Positions 1 to 8,974 of a stretch of DNA of 64,000 nucleotides are shown here, in pieces (position 1 is the first letter of the stretch; each line of letters opens with the position of its first letter). The notes under the pieces are model-generated. The model was not told the DNA's origin. It searched no databases and was given only the letters and a program-made list of their open reading frames with translations. The position numbers were made by a program, and so were the translations under genes. Source of the stretch: Staphylococcus succinus (GTDB lineage: Bacteria; Bacillota; Bacilli; Staphylococcales; Staphylococcaceae). The stretch spans positions 2,604,001-2,668,000 of the forward strand of contig NZ_CP118976.1 in assembly GCF_029024945.1 (NCBI RefSeq), given 5' to 3'.

Positions 1-491
1 GGGGACGTCTTTGCGTTAGGAATAATTTCAACCAATTTCATAATACGCGGTGGATTAAAGAAATGCATACCGAAAAATCTCTCTTTATCGCTATCGTTAA
101 ATACGTTTGCAATTGCTTCAATTGGTATGCCTGATGTATTAGTTGCAAAGATCGCTTTATCTTTTGCTATAGCTTTCACTTCATCCCAAATCTGATGTTT
201 AATACTCACTTCTTCTTTAACCGCTTCAATATATATATCTGCATCATCTTGTGAATTTAAGTCATCTTTAAAGTTTCCATACGTTAAATTTGATGCAAAT
301 GATAAATCGAATAATTGTGGGCGTTTCGGATTAGTGATTATTTCATATGCTTTCTTCGAAATTTTATTAGGCTCATTATCATCTATCACCATGTCCAGCA
401 ACTTCACTTTCAAGCCTGCATTGACAAGGAGTGCGGCGATTTGACTACCCATCGTTCCTGCGCCTAGCACTGTCGCTTTTCTTATCGTCAT
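1..491 (-). CDS. fadB: 3-hydroxyacyl-CoA dehydrogenase, N-terminal part (cut by window edge)
   Basis: The visible 163 codons start with an NAD-binding Rossmann motif (VLGAGTMGSQIA at about residues 8-19) and continue with the family motifs NTSGIPI and MHFFNPP. This identifies the 3-hydroxyacyl-CoA dehydrogenase that oxidises 3-hydroxyacyl-CoA to 3-ketoacyl-CoA in beta-oxidation. The start ATG (489-491) is preceded by a GGAGGG ribosome binding site. The C-terminal part lies beyond the left edge, so it is not visible whether an enoyl-CoA hydratase domain follows. It is the last visible gene of a fadX-D-E-B series on the minus strand, 52 bases after the acyl-CoA dehydrogenase. The staphylococcal thiolase gene fadA would be expected next. 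Confidence 0.9.
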   Translation of the reverse strand, partial: MTIRKATVLGAGTMGSQIAALLVNAGLKVKLLDMVIDDNEPNKISKKAYEIITNPKRPQLFDLSFASNLTYGNFKDDLNSQDDADIYIEAVKEEVSIKHQIWDEVKAIAKDKAIFATNTSGIPIEAIANVFNDSDKERFFGMHFFNPPRIMKLVEIIPNAKTS

Positions 492-543
492 ATAAAACCC
501 TCCAAATTGATTATTTCTATAGTTATTGTTTATATTCACCTGA

Positions 544-1752
544 TTAGATAAACGCAGAATCTCCAGTGATGAATCTACCAATCACAAGTGCATTAATTTC
601 ATGTGTGCCTTCATAAGTGAATACTGCTTCGGCATCTGAGAAAAATCTAGCGATATCATATTCAGCAGCTAATATACCATTGCCACCTGTGATACCACGT
701 CCCATAGCTACAGATTCCCTTAATCTTAAAGCGTTCATCATTTTAGCAGTAGATGTTGCAACTTCATCGTATTCACCTTTAGCCTGCATACGTGCGAGTT
801 GAGCACATGTTGCCATAGCCTGAGCTAAGTTTCCTTGCATCATGGCTAGCTTTTCTTGGATTAATTGATATTTACTAATTTCTTTACCAAATTGTTTACG
901 CTTAGTGACATAATCTTTTGTTGCACGTAATGCTCCAGCCATTGCACCTGTAGCCATATATGCAACACCTGCACGCGTAGAGTATAAGACTTTTGCTATA
1001 TCTTTAAAACTATTAATATTCTGTAGTCTTTTATCTTCTGTGACCACCACATTATTCAATTTAATATTGGTGTTCGGCACAATACGTAATGCAATTTTGT
1101 GCTGAATGACATCAATATCCACACCTTCTTGGTTGGGTTCAATAATAAAACCTTTAGGCTTTCCTGTTTCAACATCTACTGCAAATACCGGAATAACATC
1201 TGCTACATTAGCGCCGCCAATCCATTTTTTAGCACCATTGATAATCCATTTATCTCCTTCTTTTTTAGCAGTTGTTTCTAATCCTCCGGCAACATCTGAG
1301 CCATGTTCAGGTTCAGTTAAAGCAAAACATGTTCTTAATTCATGAGATTGTAACTTAGGAATATAGTAAGCCACTTGTTCTTTGCTACCTCCGAATAGGA
1401 AGGCATTATGCCCTAACCCTTGATGCACGCCTAAAAGCGTTGCTAATGATACATCAAACTTAGCGACCGTATAAGACATAAAGAATTGGAATAATTGACT
1501 CGGTGTGCGTGCATCTTCACGTCCTTCAAACAGTAAGGGATTATTAAAATAATTTAATTTACCCAATTCTTCAAAATAATCTTCCGGCTCAGTAGCGTTA
1601 ATCCAATGCTCATTAATAGAATCTCGGTATTTTTCTTCTAGTAAATCATTCAACTGTTTTAATAACTTTACTTCTCCTTCTGTTAAATCCTTTGCAACGC
1701 TTAAAATATCTTCTGGATATAGTGCTTGAATAAGCTCTTCTTTTGTTGACAT
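544..1752 (-). CDS. fadE: acyl-CoA dehydrogenase, glutaryl-CoA dehydrogenase-like
   Basis: This 402-residue flavoprotein is of normal length for an acyl-CoA dehydrogenase, which makes the first, FAD-dependent double bond in beta-oxidation. Visible signatures are FALTEPEHGSD near residue 145, the C-terminal helical domain with RKQFGKEISKYQLIQEKLA, and TYEGTHEINAL near the end, where Glu381 is the likely catalytic base in the glutaryl-CoA dehydrogenase-like position. The start follows a GGAGG site. A perfect CcpA site lies just upstream in the gap after fadD, so this gene probably has its own catabolite control point. Substrate chain length cannot be read from the sequence. The symbol follows the fadXDEBA usage, and some annotations swap D and E. 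Confidence 0.9.
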   Translation of the reverse strand: MSTKEELIQALYPEDILSVAKDLTEGEVKLLKQLNDLLEEKYRDSINEHWINATEPEDYFEELGKLNYFNNPLLFEGREDARTPSQLFQFFMSYTVAKFDVSLATLLGVHQGLGHNAFLFGGSKEQVAYYIPKLQSHELRTCFALTEPEHGSDVAGGLETTAKKEGDKWIINGAKKWIGGANVADVIPVFAVDVETGKPKGFIIEPNQEGVDIDVIQHKIALRIVPNTNIKLNNVVVTEDKRLQNINSFKDIAKVLYSTRAGVAYMATGAMAGALRATKDYVTKRKQFGKEISKYQLIQEKLAMMQGNLAQAMATCAQLARMQAKGEYDEVATSTAKMMNALRLRESVAMGRGITGGNGILAAEYDIARFFSDAEAVFTYEGTHEINALVIGRFITGDSAFI

Positions 1753-1774
1753 AAATAAAACCTCCGTCTCTATT

Positions 1775-1788
1775 TGATATCGCTTACA
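1775..1788 (-). promoter_or_regulatory. CcpA-binding cre site before fadE
   Basis: On the minus strand this reads TGTAAGCGATATCA, a full match to the cre consensus TGWAANCGNTNWCA. It lies in the fadD-fadE gap, 23 bases upstream of the fadE start codon, so it could act as a transcription roadblock inside the operon or repress an internal promoter. Confidence 0.8.
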
Positions 1789-1832
1789 TTTTCTTGCAAA
1801 AAAATTTGAACTGTCTTTTCATTTTTGAGAAT

Positions 1833-3359
1833 TTATACTAGTTCATCATCTTGTTGATGTTCATCATGCGCTTTTTTATTCATAACTTGCTTTAACTCTA
1901 ATTTATCAGGTTTAGATGTTGAATTAAGTGGCATGTGTGTGACTTTTAAATACATTCTTGGAATTTTGTAACCTGCTAATCGCTCTCTCATATGAGCATC
2001 GAGTTTTTGTTCATAATCTGAATCATTTTCTGTCAATACGATTGCTGCGGAAACAGATTCGCCAAATTTAGGACTCTCATAACCAAGTACGACACATTGT
2101 GCAATCAATGGGTGTTCTGATAATACTGCTTCAACTTCAGATGGGAGCACATTCTCACCACCAGTAATAATAAGCTCTTTACGACGGTCAACAATAAATA
2201 CATCCCCATCTTCATCAATTTTAGCTAAATCACCTGTTAGGAAATATCCATCTTTAAAGGATTTGGCTGTTTCTTCTGGTTTGTTCCAATATCCTGGCGT
2301 TACATTTTTACCTCTCACAGCTAATTCGCCAATTTCACCAACTTGAACATCTTCATAATGTTCATCGAATATTCGAATATCGATAAACATTACAGGTTTA
2401 CCAATACTACCAGGTTTTTTCACGCCGTTTTCTGGTGTGTTGACCATGACAAGTGGCGCTTCTGTTAAACCATATCCATTAATAATTGAGTGTCCCATGG
2501 CATTAAATTTTTTCTGTACGCCAGGCAATGGCGCTGATCCCCCTTGAATCAAAAAGTCTAGATTTTCAAAATTATGAGGATTAAAATTATCTGCTACAAG
2601 CATGGCATAATACATTGTTGGTATTAAAATTAAATAGTTGGGTTGATATGCCTCCATCAAGTTATTCAATGCCTCTCCATTGAAGTAGCGTTGTAGAATC
2701 ACAGTACCACCTGCCATCAATAAGGGTAAGGTTAAATCATTAAACCCTAACACGTGGAACATGGGCGTAGCGATAATTGTTCTATAATCCGCATCTATTC
2801 TATAAGTTAATACTAAATTAATAGGATTATTAACAAATGAGTCGTACGTAAACATAACACCTTTGGGTAACCCTGTTGTGCCACTGGTATACATTAATAC
2901 TGCTAAATCATCGCTCTCTAAATCTGCTGCTTTAAAGGGACTATGCTGTTTCGGGTCTACTATGGCATCATATTCTTGTGAGTCAATATCCATATGCACC
3001 AAATCATCTGCGATACCTTGCAAACTTGATAGATGCTTCGCTGCATAGAAAATCATTTTGACTTGTGAATCATCAATGACACTTTCAATTTCTTGTGGCT
3101 TTAGTCTCCAATTTATTGGTAAATATACGGCACCTAATTTGAACGAAGCAAACAACAAATCTAGAATTGCAACATCATTAGGTGCAAATATACCTACTAC
3201 ATCTCCACGTTCAATACCTTGATTGTGTAAATAGTTAGCTAGATTATCTGCGCGTGCATTCATATCTTGATACGACCATTCTGTACCTTTCATCGGATCG
3301 ATAACTGCTGCTTTTACTTCATCAAAATCTGCCCTAGTTCTTATCCAGTCATAGTTCAT
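1833..3359 (-). CDS. fadD: fatty acid-CoA ligase (AMP-forming)
   Basis: This 508-residue member of the ANL adenylating superfamily activates fatty acids to acyl-CoA using ATP. The phosphate-binding loop MYTSGTTGLPKG is at residues 156-167, the YGLTE motif at 296-300, the GDL hinge region at 376-378, and the conserved C-terminal lysine region at about 483-486. The start is preceded by AGGGGGAG. It follows fadX by 16 bases and precedes the acyl-CoA dehydrogenase, so it probably feeds the beta-oxidation enzymes encoded downstream. Short-chain or aromatic acids are possible alternative substrates, since binding-pocket specificity is not readable here. Confidence 0.88.
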   Translation of the reverse strand: MNYDWIRTRADFDEVKAAVIDPMKGTEWSYQDMNARADNLANYLHNQGIERGDVVGIFAPNDVAILDLLFASFKLGAVYLPINWRLKPQEIESVIDDSQVKMIFYAAKHLSSLQGIADDLVHMDIDSQEYDAIVDPKQHSPFKAADLESDDLAVLMYTSGTTGLPKGVMFTYDSFVNNPINLVLTYRIDADYRTIIATPMFHVLGFNDLTLPLLMAGGTVILQRYFNGEALNNLMEAYQPNYLILIPTMYYAMLVADNFNPHNFENLDFLIQGGSAPLPGVQKKFNAMGHSIINGYGLTEAPLVMVNTPENGVKKPGSIGKPVMFIDIRIFDEHYEDVQVGEIGELAVRGKNVTPGYWNKPEETAKSFKDGYFLTGDLAKIDEDGDVFIVDRRKELIITGGENVLPSEVEAVLSEHPLIAQCVVLGYESPKFGESVSAAIVLTENDSDYEQKLDAHMRERLAGYKIPRMYLKVTHMPLNSTSKPDKLELKQVMNKKAHDEHQQDDELV

Positions 3360-3375
3360 ATTTTCTCCCCCTTAT

Positions 3376-4950
3376 TTATAGACGATACTCCGATCTAATC
3401 TCGTGAGCCAAACCTCCCCATTGCTGGAGATAAATAGCTTTGTCCATAACCTTAAGTTCTTCGGAAATTAACGGTTTAAAATCCATATTTGCTAAAATAT
3501 CTCTTTCTAAATCTAGTCCAGCTGCAATTTCAATTAATTTTAAGCCTTGCTCTGTTAATTCAAACACTGCGCGCTCAGTGACAAAATATACTTCTTGCCC
3601 TAACTCTTGGGCATATTCAGTATTAAAGTCCATGCTACCCACTGTTTCAACAAATTTAGTGGCATGACCTTGCGCTGTTATATGCACACCATCATCGTCG
3701 TAATTAAGTTGACCCCCCACAACCATTGCACCTGAAAAGACTATTGTTTTTACCGTTTGACTAATATCAATAAACCCTCCACAACCGTTCATTTTATCTC
3801 CAAATTTAGAGACATTCACATTACCATGTTGGTCGACTTCTGCAAAGCTTAAAAAAGCAATATCAAGACCACTGTTGTATATAAAATCCCACGTCTGGTC
3901 ATGTCTCATGCGGGCACTTAAATTGTAATTCATTCCAAAGTAATCTCTACTTCCGATAATGCCACCGAATACGCCAGTATCAATATTGAGTTGAACCAAA
4001 TGATCTGCCTCTTCCTCAATTAATACATTGGATAATTCATTATTTATGCCAAAACCAATACTTACCACATCACCTTCGAGTAATAGTTGAGCAGATCGCC
4101 TCAAAATAACTTTACGGGTGTTTAAATCTAGATAAGGTTCTCGCATCTCAGTAATTTGATAATGTCCTGAAAGTGCCGGATCATAATAAGATTGAATCGC
4201 CTGTCTATGATAGTTTGAATCTTCATTCACTACTACATAATCTACAAGTTCTCCCGGAATAAATACTTCACTTGGATTAAATTTTCCGCTCTGAATAATT
4301 TCTTTAACCTGCACAATTACCTTACCTTTATTTTTATGCGTGGTGGCTGCTACACTATATCCTTCACCCAGATGAGATTCATGGGTCATAAAAATATTAC
4401 CTTGAGTATCGGCATATGTTCCTCTAAGTAATGCCACATCTACTTCTGGAAAATGATACTTCAAATAATCTTGATTTCCAATTTCAATTAAAGATACTAA
4501 ATCCTCGGTGGTCTTTGCATTGACCTTGCCGCCAGAATATCTCGGGTCTACATTTGTATTGAGTCCGATCTTGGTTATTGTTCCTGGAGAAGCATCAGTC
4601 TGACTTCGATAATGTGTTGCAATAACACCTTGTGGTAAATAATATGCCTCAATTTCATTATTACGCATAGCACGAATCGTTTCAGGGGCAGCAGTAATAA
4701 TACTTGTAATCAGTCGCTTTACCATGCCCCGCGTCACAAAAGAATCTAAATCATAACTATCCCCCTGATAATCACTAATATCATTCGTTAGCATTATTGT
4801 CAGGTCTTGAGGTGTGTTAAAGTTATCGTGTTGGTCAACAATTGCTTTAAGTATTTCAGTTGGTAAATTACCAGATGATAAAGCTGCTATTGATATGACA
4901 TCACCCGAATTAATGATATCTTTCAAATTAGAAAATGAAATAATTTTCAT
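3376..4950 (-). CDS. fadX: FadX-like acyl-CoA:acetate/propionate CoA-transferase
   Basis: This family I CoA-transferase (524 residues) has fused alpha and beta halves. It moves CoA between short-chain acyl-CoA and free acids, and it heads the fad operon as in S. aureus. The start is placed at the ATG at 4948-4950 because AGGAG lies 8 bases upstream; a start at 4980 has no such site. The characteristic glycine-rich active-site segment reads NIDTGVFGG, with Asp324 where family members carry the catalytic glutamate (usual form VEsG). AFLSFAEVDQHGNVNVSKFG and GCGGFIDIS in the C-terminal half are typical of the family. If the Asp cannot form the CoA thioester, activity may be reduced or changed. 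Confidence 0.85.
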   Translation of the reverse strand: MKIISFSNLKDIINSGDVISIAALSSGNLPTEILKAIVDQHDNFNTPQDLTIMLTNDISDYQGDSYDLDSFVTRGMVKRLITSIITAAPETIRAMRNNEIEAYYLPQGVIATHYRSQTDASPGTITKIGLNTNVDPRYSGGKVNAKTTEDLVSLIEIGNQDYLKYHFPEVDVALLRGTYADTQGNIFMTHESHLGEGYSVAATTHKNKGKVIVQVKEIIQSGKFNPSEVFIPGELVDYVVVNEDSNYHRQAIQSYYDPALSGHYQITEMREPYLDLNTRKVILRRSAQLLLEGDVVSIGFGINNELSNVLIEEEADHLVQLNIDTGVFGGIIGSRDYFGMNYNLSARMRHDQTWDFIYNSGLDIAFLSFAEVDQHGNVNVSKFGDKMNGCGGFIDISQTVKTIVFSGAMVVGGQLNYDDDGVHITAQGHATKFVETVGSMDFNTEYAQELGQEVYFVTERAVFELTEQGLKLIEIAAGLDLERDILANMDFKPLISEELKVMDKAIYLQQWGGLAHEIRSEYRL

Positions 4951-5019
4951 ACAGTAATCTCCTATCTTTGTATAATCCAACCTAGGTTATTTTTATGGTT
5001 TTATCTCTCCTTTTAATAA

Positions 5020-5033
5020 TGTAAGCCCTTACA
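5020..5033. promoter_or_regulatory. near-consensus cre site upstream of fadX
   Basis: TGTAAGCCCTTACA is palindromic with 6-bp arms and differs from the cre consensus only at the central CG (CC here). It lies 70 bases upstream of the fadX start and is a plausible CcpA operator for the operon promoter. Confidence 0.55.
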
Positions 5034-5133
5034 TGTAATATACCATTATTTTTGAAAATTATGCAAAAATTTAAAATTTTACAAAAACATAACAAATAGA
5101 TTTATTCTTTATATAATTCAATAATTTTTACAG

Positions 5134-5170
5134 AAAAAAAGAACACAAATGATAAATTCATTCGTGTTCA
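5134..5170 (-). terminator. rho-independent terminator after the 5193-5753 gene
   Basis: On the minus strand a stem GAACAC...GTGTTC with additional AATG/CATT pairing is followed by seven T residues, just downstream of the stop at 5193. Confidence 0.75.
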
Positions 5171-5192
5171 TATTAATTACTTTTTCGATAAT

Positions 5193-5753
5193 TTACGAAA
5201 TCACTTCAATTTCTCCATTTTTATATTTTACATGGGCGCCTTTTTGAATAGTGTCGTAATCTTTTTTTGTAACTACTAATACATGGTCTTTGTTATCTTT
5301 ACCTTTTATTGTAATCGTATATAGCTTTTCTTTCGGACGCATATTTTGTTTCAATATTTGCTGTTGTTTATGCATGCTCATACTATGATTATTCATAACA
5401 ATCCAGTAAAACAGTGAATTATTAAAATACATAGCAGCACGACGTTGCTCTTGATACGAACCGCCCGCACTATATATAGCATGTGGCCTTGCAAGTGAGC
5501 TTGATTTACTCAACAAGGAATTTGCTCGCTGTGATGATAAACTTCTAGCATTGTTCATACTTGCTCTCACACTTGTACGTGCTGCACTTGAATTCATACT
5601 ACTTCTAGCACCTGAAGCTGATGTACTACTCGAAGCACTACTTGAAGAAGATGTACTCGCTCCACTACTTGTTCCAATCGCTTCTGTTATTGGTGAAAGT
5701 AAAATACTCATAGAGACTAAAATAATCAATATTAAACTAAGTCGTTTAATCAT
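5193..5753 (-). CDS. Ser/Ala-rich secreted protein of unknown function
   Basis: I do not recognise this 186-residue protein. Residues 1-25 form a signal peptide or N-terminal anchor with a strongly hydrophobic core. Residues 27-80 are low complexity, dominated by Ser, Ala and Thr, and look disordered. A basic segment follows, and residues 130-186 appear folded, with a short beta-rich tail (KLYTITIKGKDNKDHVLVV). The start codon overlaps the end of the upstream lipoprotein gene by 8 bases, so the two are probably translationally coupled and may act together at the membrane or cell wall. No LPXTG anchor is present. Confidence 0.75.
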   Translation of the reverse strand: MIKRLSLILIILVSMSILLSPITEAIGTSSGASTSSSSSASSSTSASGARSSMNSSAARTSVRASMNNARSLSSQRANSLLSKSSSLARPHAIYSAGGSYQEQRRAAMYFNNSLFYWIVMNNHSMSMHKQQQILKQNMRPKEKLYTITIKGKDNKDHVLVVTKKDYDTIQKGAHVKYKNGEIEVIS

Positions 5754-6129
5754 GGCTATCTACTTCGCCTTTGTCTTTAACTTCACCTTCTATTTCTTTA
5801 TTATCATATGTCATATAGGGTGTTCTATAAACATGGTATTTCTTTCCATCTTTAACGACATAAGGAGATTTGTTTTTGCCTTTTAAAATATGTTCATAAA
5901 CTTTATCGCCTGCCGCCGTATATGTATGTGTTTTGCCATTATTATCCTTATATGCCATTTCAACTCTAGGATAATCTTCATCACCATTTGCTAGCTGTTC
6001 AAAATAAACAAGCTCATGCTTATTTTTATCCAGTGCCTCTTTTTTAGGTGTTTTCTCTTCCCCATCTTCACATCCAGCAAGTGCGAATGCGCCTATCAAA
6101 ACTAATGCAACTATTCTTTTTAATTTCAT
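5746..6129 (-). CDS. small lipoprotein of unknown function
   Basis: This 127-residue lipoprotein has a signal sequence ending in the lipobox ALAGC, with Cys20 as the lipidated residue, followed by an acidic and Lys-rich mature part. The start at 6127-6129 has GGAGG a few bases upstream; an in-frame start 24 bases earlier lacks this. The mature domain (HELVYFEQLANGDEDYPRVE, then a Tyr-rich stretch) matches no family I can name. It is co-directional with, and overlaps, the secreted Ser-rich protein gene, so a two-gene operon is likely. Confidence 0.75.
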   Translation of the reverse strand: MKLKRIVALVLIGAFALAGCEDGEEKTPKKEALDKNKHELVYFEQLANGDEDYPRVEMAYKDNNGKTHTYTAAGDKVYEHILKGKNKSPYVVKDGKKYHVYRTPYMTYDNKEIEGEVKDKGEVDSHD

Positions 6130-6256
6130 TTTATTCCTCCTTCTATATAACATTGTACCAAACTTTTATTTTAAAAAAGTTAATAAATAAGAATCTTATT
6201 TATAAAATTAATATAGCGTTCTTTATTTTATGTTTGCCATTAAAACAATTGTATAT

Positions 6257-6307
6257 TTAAAAAAAGCGTCTAGGATATCATCGCTATGATTTCTTCCCAA
6301 ACGCTTT
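6257..6307 (-). terminator. terminator after the 6356-7729 exporter
   Basis: On the minus strand AAAGCGT pairs with ACGCTTT, an inner ATCAT/ATGAT pairing closes part of the loop, and a run of seven T residues follows. It lies 49 bases after the exporter stop codon. Confidence 0.7.
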
Positions 6308-6355
6308 CTATATTCATGTTTACTATTTAACGCAATGCGCTCATATATTTCGAGC

Positions 6356-7729
6356 CTATGCTTTTATGTTTTTCGGGATAATTATTTGAGTCAATATTAC
6401 GCCTAAGATCATAATACTCATCATTATTAAAAATGTGCATGTTGCAGCAATGCTTATATTGTATGAACTTTGTAATATCGCAAAAACAGTCGTACTAAGT
6501 GCGATACCAAAGGCACTACCAAGTGTTGCAAACATTTTATAAATGCCTGAAGCAAGTCCTACTTTTTCATCAGGTATGGTCAATATCGCAATCGTTAATC
6601 CTGGCGTAGCACATAAGCCATTTCCTATCGCACAAATAACAAAGCCAAATACTGCAGCTGCTACATACCAATGTGATGGTAATATCGTTAAACTAATAAA
6701 TATAATCCCTATTGCTGGAAATAGTGGCCCCATCAGTAACATAGGTTTCCCTCCATAACGCAATGATAACCTTTCTCCTAAACGAACCATTAATATAGCC
6801 ATAATGACATACGGCACGGTTACTAATCCTGTTTGAAATGCATTTAGCCCCACTTTTGTTTGTGCGTATATATTAAATACCGTCATTGTACCCATACCAG
6901 AATTTAATACCGCATTACTCATCGATGAACCTACAAAACCTCGATGCTGAAATAAGGAAAAATCGATAAATGGCGCATTTTTATGTCGTTCATATATAAT
7001 AAATGAAACAGTCGCTATGATGAACACAAGCAAACATAAAATAGAAAATAAACTAAGCCAACCTTGTTCAAATCCTTGCGTCGCAAATAAAGTGATACTA
7101 CCTATGAGCAATGCAAAAAGGAACATCCCCATATAATCAAACGGTCTTTTATCAATAATTTCCTTTGCTTCTTCTTTCGTTCCTAATAAAAGGATAAAGG
7201 CGATGATGGCTACAATGATTGAAACTATAAAGTTAGCTTGCCAATTGATATACGTCGCTATAAGACCACCTATGACAGACGCAAACCCTACGCCGCCCAC
7301 ACTGCCAATCATTAAATAACTAAAAGCTCTGCGCAACGCCTTTCCTTTAAATTGATCATTTAATACCCCTACGGTTGCTGGTAATAATATTGCTGCAGAT
7401 AAACCTTGAAAGATTCGACCTACGATTAATAATGCAGTAACACTAGATATGATAATCAACAATGATCCAATAATACTTAAAATGATGCCTATATAAGTCA
7501 TTCTTAATTTACCTATTTTATCTGACACGTCTCCTGCACCAACCATAAATAGGCCTGTTGCAAAAGATGTAAGACTCACAGATAAGTTAACTATACCAGT
7601 TGTAGTTTGGTATGTTTGTTGAACTTGAGTCGATATATTAATAAACGATTGGGCAAAAAGCCAATACGTTAATATACTTAATACTATAGCTAAAATCAAT
7701 TTATTTTCTGAATGTTGCTTCGTACTCAT
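6356..7729 (-). CDS. MFS drug-type exporter (DHA2 family, SdrM-like)
   Basis: This 457-residue integral membrane protein has about 14 hydrophobic segments, as expected for DHA2 proton antiporters. The MFS motif A-like loop between TM2 and TM3 reads GAGDVSDKIGKLRMTYIG, and motif C-like glycine-rich helices follow (GRIFQGLSAAILLPATVGVL). It resembles staphylococcal SdrM-like exporters and is clearly a paralogue of the gene at 59975-61360, with shared segments such as MTYIGI..SIIGSLLIIISS. The start has a GGAGG site. No regulator gene is adjacent. The substrate is unknown; antiseptics or quinolones are guesses from the family. Confidence 0.8.
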   Translation of the reverse strand: MSTKQHSENKLILAIVLSILTYWLFAQSFINISTQVQQTYQTTTGIVNLSVSLTSFATGLFMVGAGDVSDKIGKLRMTYIGIILSIIGSLLIIISSVTALLIVGRIFQGLSAAILLPATVGVLNDQFKGKALRRAFSYLMIGSVGGVGFASVIGGLIATYINWQANFIVSIIVAIIAFILLLGTKEEAKEIIDKRPFDYMGMFLFALLIGSITLFATQGFEQGWLSLFSILCLLVFIIATVSFIIYERHKNAPFIDFSLFQHRGFVGSSMSNAVLNSGMGTMTVFNIYAQTKVGLNAFQTGLVTVPYVIMAILMVRLGERLSLRYGGKPMLLMGPLFPAIGIIFISLTILPSHWYVAAAVFGFVICAIGNGLCATPGLTIAILTIPDEKVGLASGIYKMFATLGSAFGIALSTTVFAILQSSYNISIAATCTFLIMMSIMILGVILTQIIIPKNIKA

Positions 7730-8002
7730 GGTGTATAACGCCTCCTAATCTATATTGGCGCATAATTTAACATATATGATACGGCTCGGTATAACTATTA
7801 TTGCGTAGACTTTTACCACACATCTTGTCAGCGTAAGAATAGATACTTAATAGAGTGATAGGCTTAACAATTAAAATATTGCTTATATCACCTTATCTTT
7901 CTTTACAAGCACGTAACTATTGGAAAAATACGCACTAGATAGATATTATCACATCAGCGATATTTTATAGTACTTGATTTTATAATTATTTAAAATAACA
8001 TT
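7730..8002. other. intergenic region upstream of the exporter
   Basis: This AT-rich stretch holds the ribosome binding site and presumably the promoter of the minus-strand exporter. No ORF with a ribosome binding site or clear operator was seen. Confidence 0.5.
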
Positions 8003-8032
8003 AAAAAAATCACCTACTCAAATGTAAGTGAT
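8003..8032 (-). terminator. terminator after the NTF2-like gene
   Basis: On the minus strand ATCACTTAC pairs with GTAGGTGAT and is followed by seven T residues, 15 bases after the stop codon. Confidence 0.75.
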
Positions 8033-8046
8033 CGCTACATCGTAAC

Positions 8047-8421
8047 TTATATAGATGAAAACAAGTTCGCATCGTATGGTTTATTTTCTAAGTAACTGAT
8101 TTTGTTATCTTTATCTAGCTTAGCGATATCAATACCTTCTTGTGTATAGACACCCGTAGCATATCTTTTACCACAAATCGCCCATTTCGCTTCATAACTG
8201 CCATCATCTTTTTGATACCAGCCATTGCTCATATGTTTTAAATCTTCATTCATTTCAAATACTTTTTTCACAAAGTTAACCCATGCCTCTTTACCATGAT
8301 ACGCATGGCCATTAAGTACAAATGTTATATTTTCACTAAATAATGCAACCAAAGCATCAAAACTCGTTTCGCTATATCTTGCCTCATCAAATAATTTAAA
8401 ATATGCATCTAATGTATCCAT
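8047..8421 (-). CDS. SnoaL/NTF2-like fold protein
   Basis: This 124-residue protein has the pattern of a nuclear transport factor 2-like (SnoaL) cone fold. An N-terminal helix (LDAYFKLFDEARYSETSFDALVALFSENI) is followed by strands around FVLNGHAYHGKEAWVNFVKKVF and a C-terminal beta sheet. Such proteins are ligand-binding or small isomerase/hydrolase-like enzymes, often of unknown substrate. The start follows GGAGG. It is flanked by its own terminator and sits alone on the minus strand near the DUF1304 gene. Confidence 0.65.
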   Translation of the reverse strand: MDTLDAYFKLFDEARYSETSFDALVALFSENITFVLNGHAYHGKEAWVNFVKKVFEMNEDLKHMSNGWYQKDDGSYEAKWAICGKRYATGVYTQEGIDIAKLDKDNKISYLENKPYDANLFSSI

Positions 8422-8493
8422 TTTTTCATCCTCCTTTACTAAAATACGATTCGCATTTATGTTCGATTATCATAACGTACTATACAAAGTGCA

Positions 8494-8853
8494 TTAAATT
8501 AATAACGACAATAAAGTAATGATAGGTAGACCACCTTGTTTGAGCATAATACTTTTATCACTCGTTAGGCCTCCATAAATTGCTACTATTATAATATAAA
8601 TTAAAAGTAAAGCCACCATCTCTTTAGGATGACTCGCAAAGGTAACACCATATAACAATAATAATCCAATCACACCATTATATACGCCTTGATTTTTTAA
8701 TAAGACGTTAACATTTTCATCTTTTAATTTTTCCTCACTAATATTAAACACCTTGCTTGTTCTTTTAGAATGTGTCGCAATGGTCTCTAAATACATAATA
8801 AAGAAGAATTCAATTGCCACTAATACTGTTAATATAATAGAAATAACACTCAC
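8494..8853 (-). CDS. DUF1304 family small membrane protein
   Basis: The 119-residue protein has four hydrophobic helices and the pattern of the DUF1304 family: an N-terminal helix ending in FFIMYLETIAT, a polar loop, then VYNGVIGLLLLYG. The start is GTG at 8851-8853, preceded by AGGGGAG with 6 bases of spacing. Its function is unknown. It lies between the NTF2-like gene and the PaiB-like gene on the same strand, without tight coupling to either. Confidence 0.75.
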   Translation of the reverse strand: MSVISIILTVLVAIEFFFIMYLETIATHSKRTSKVFNISEEKLKDENVNVLLKNQGVYNGVIGLLLLYGVTFASHPKEMVALLLIYIIIVAIYGGLTSDKSIMLKQGGLPIITLLSLLI

Positions 8854-8974
8854 TTTAGACTCCCCTTTATAATTACACTTGTTTTACATATTTTACTGCA
8901 CTTTCCCTATACCTGCCAGTAGGTTGAATCGTAATATGCTAACAAACATTATAAAGCAGTTTATCTTCTATAAT

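Noticed and set aside
5551..5886. 111-codon hydrophobic ORF on the plus strand
   Set aside because: It is the opposite-strand shadow of the Ser/Ala-rich protein and lipoprotein genes, whose starts and signal peptides are convincing.
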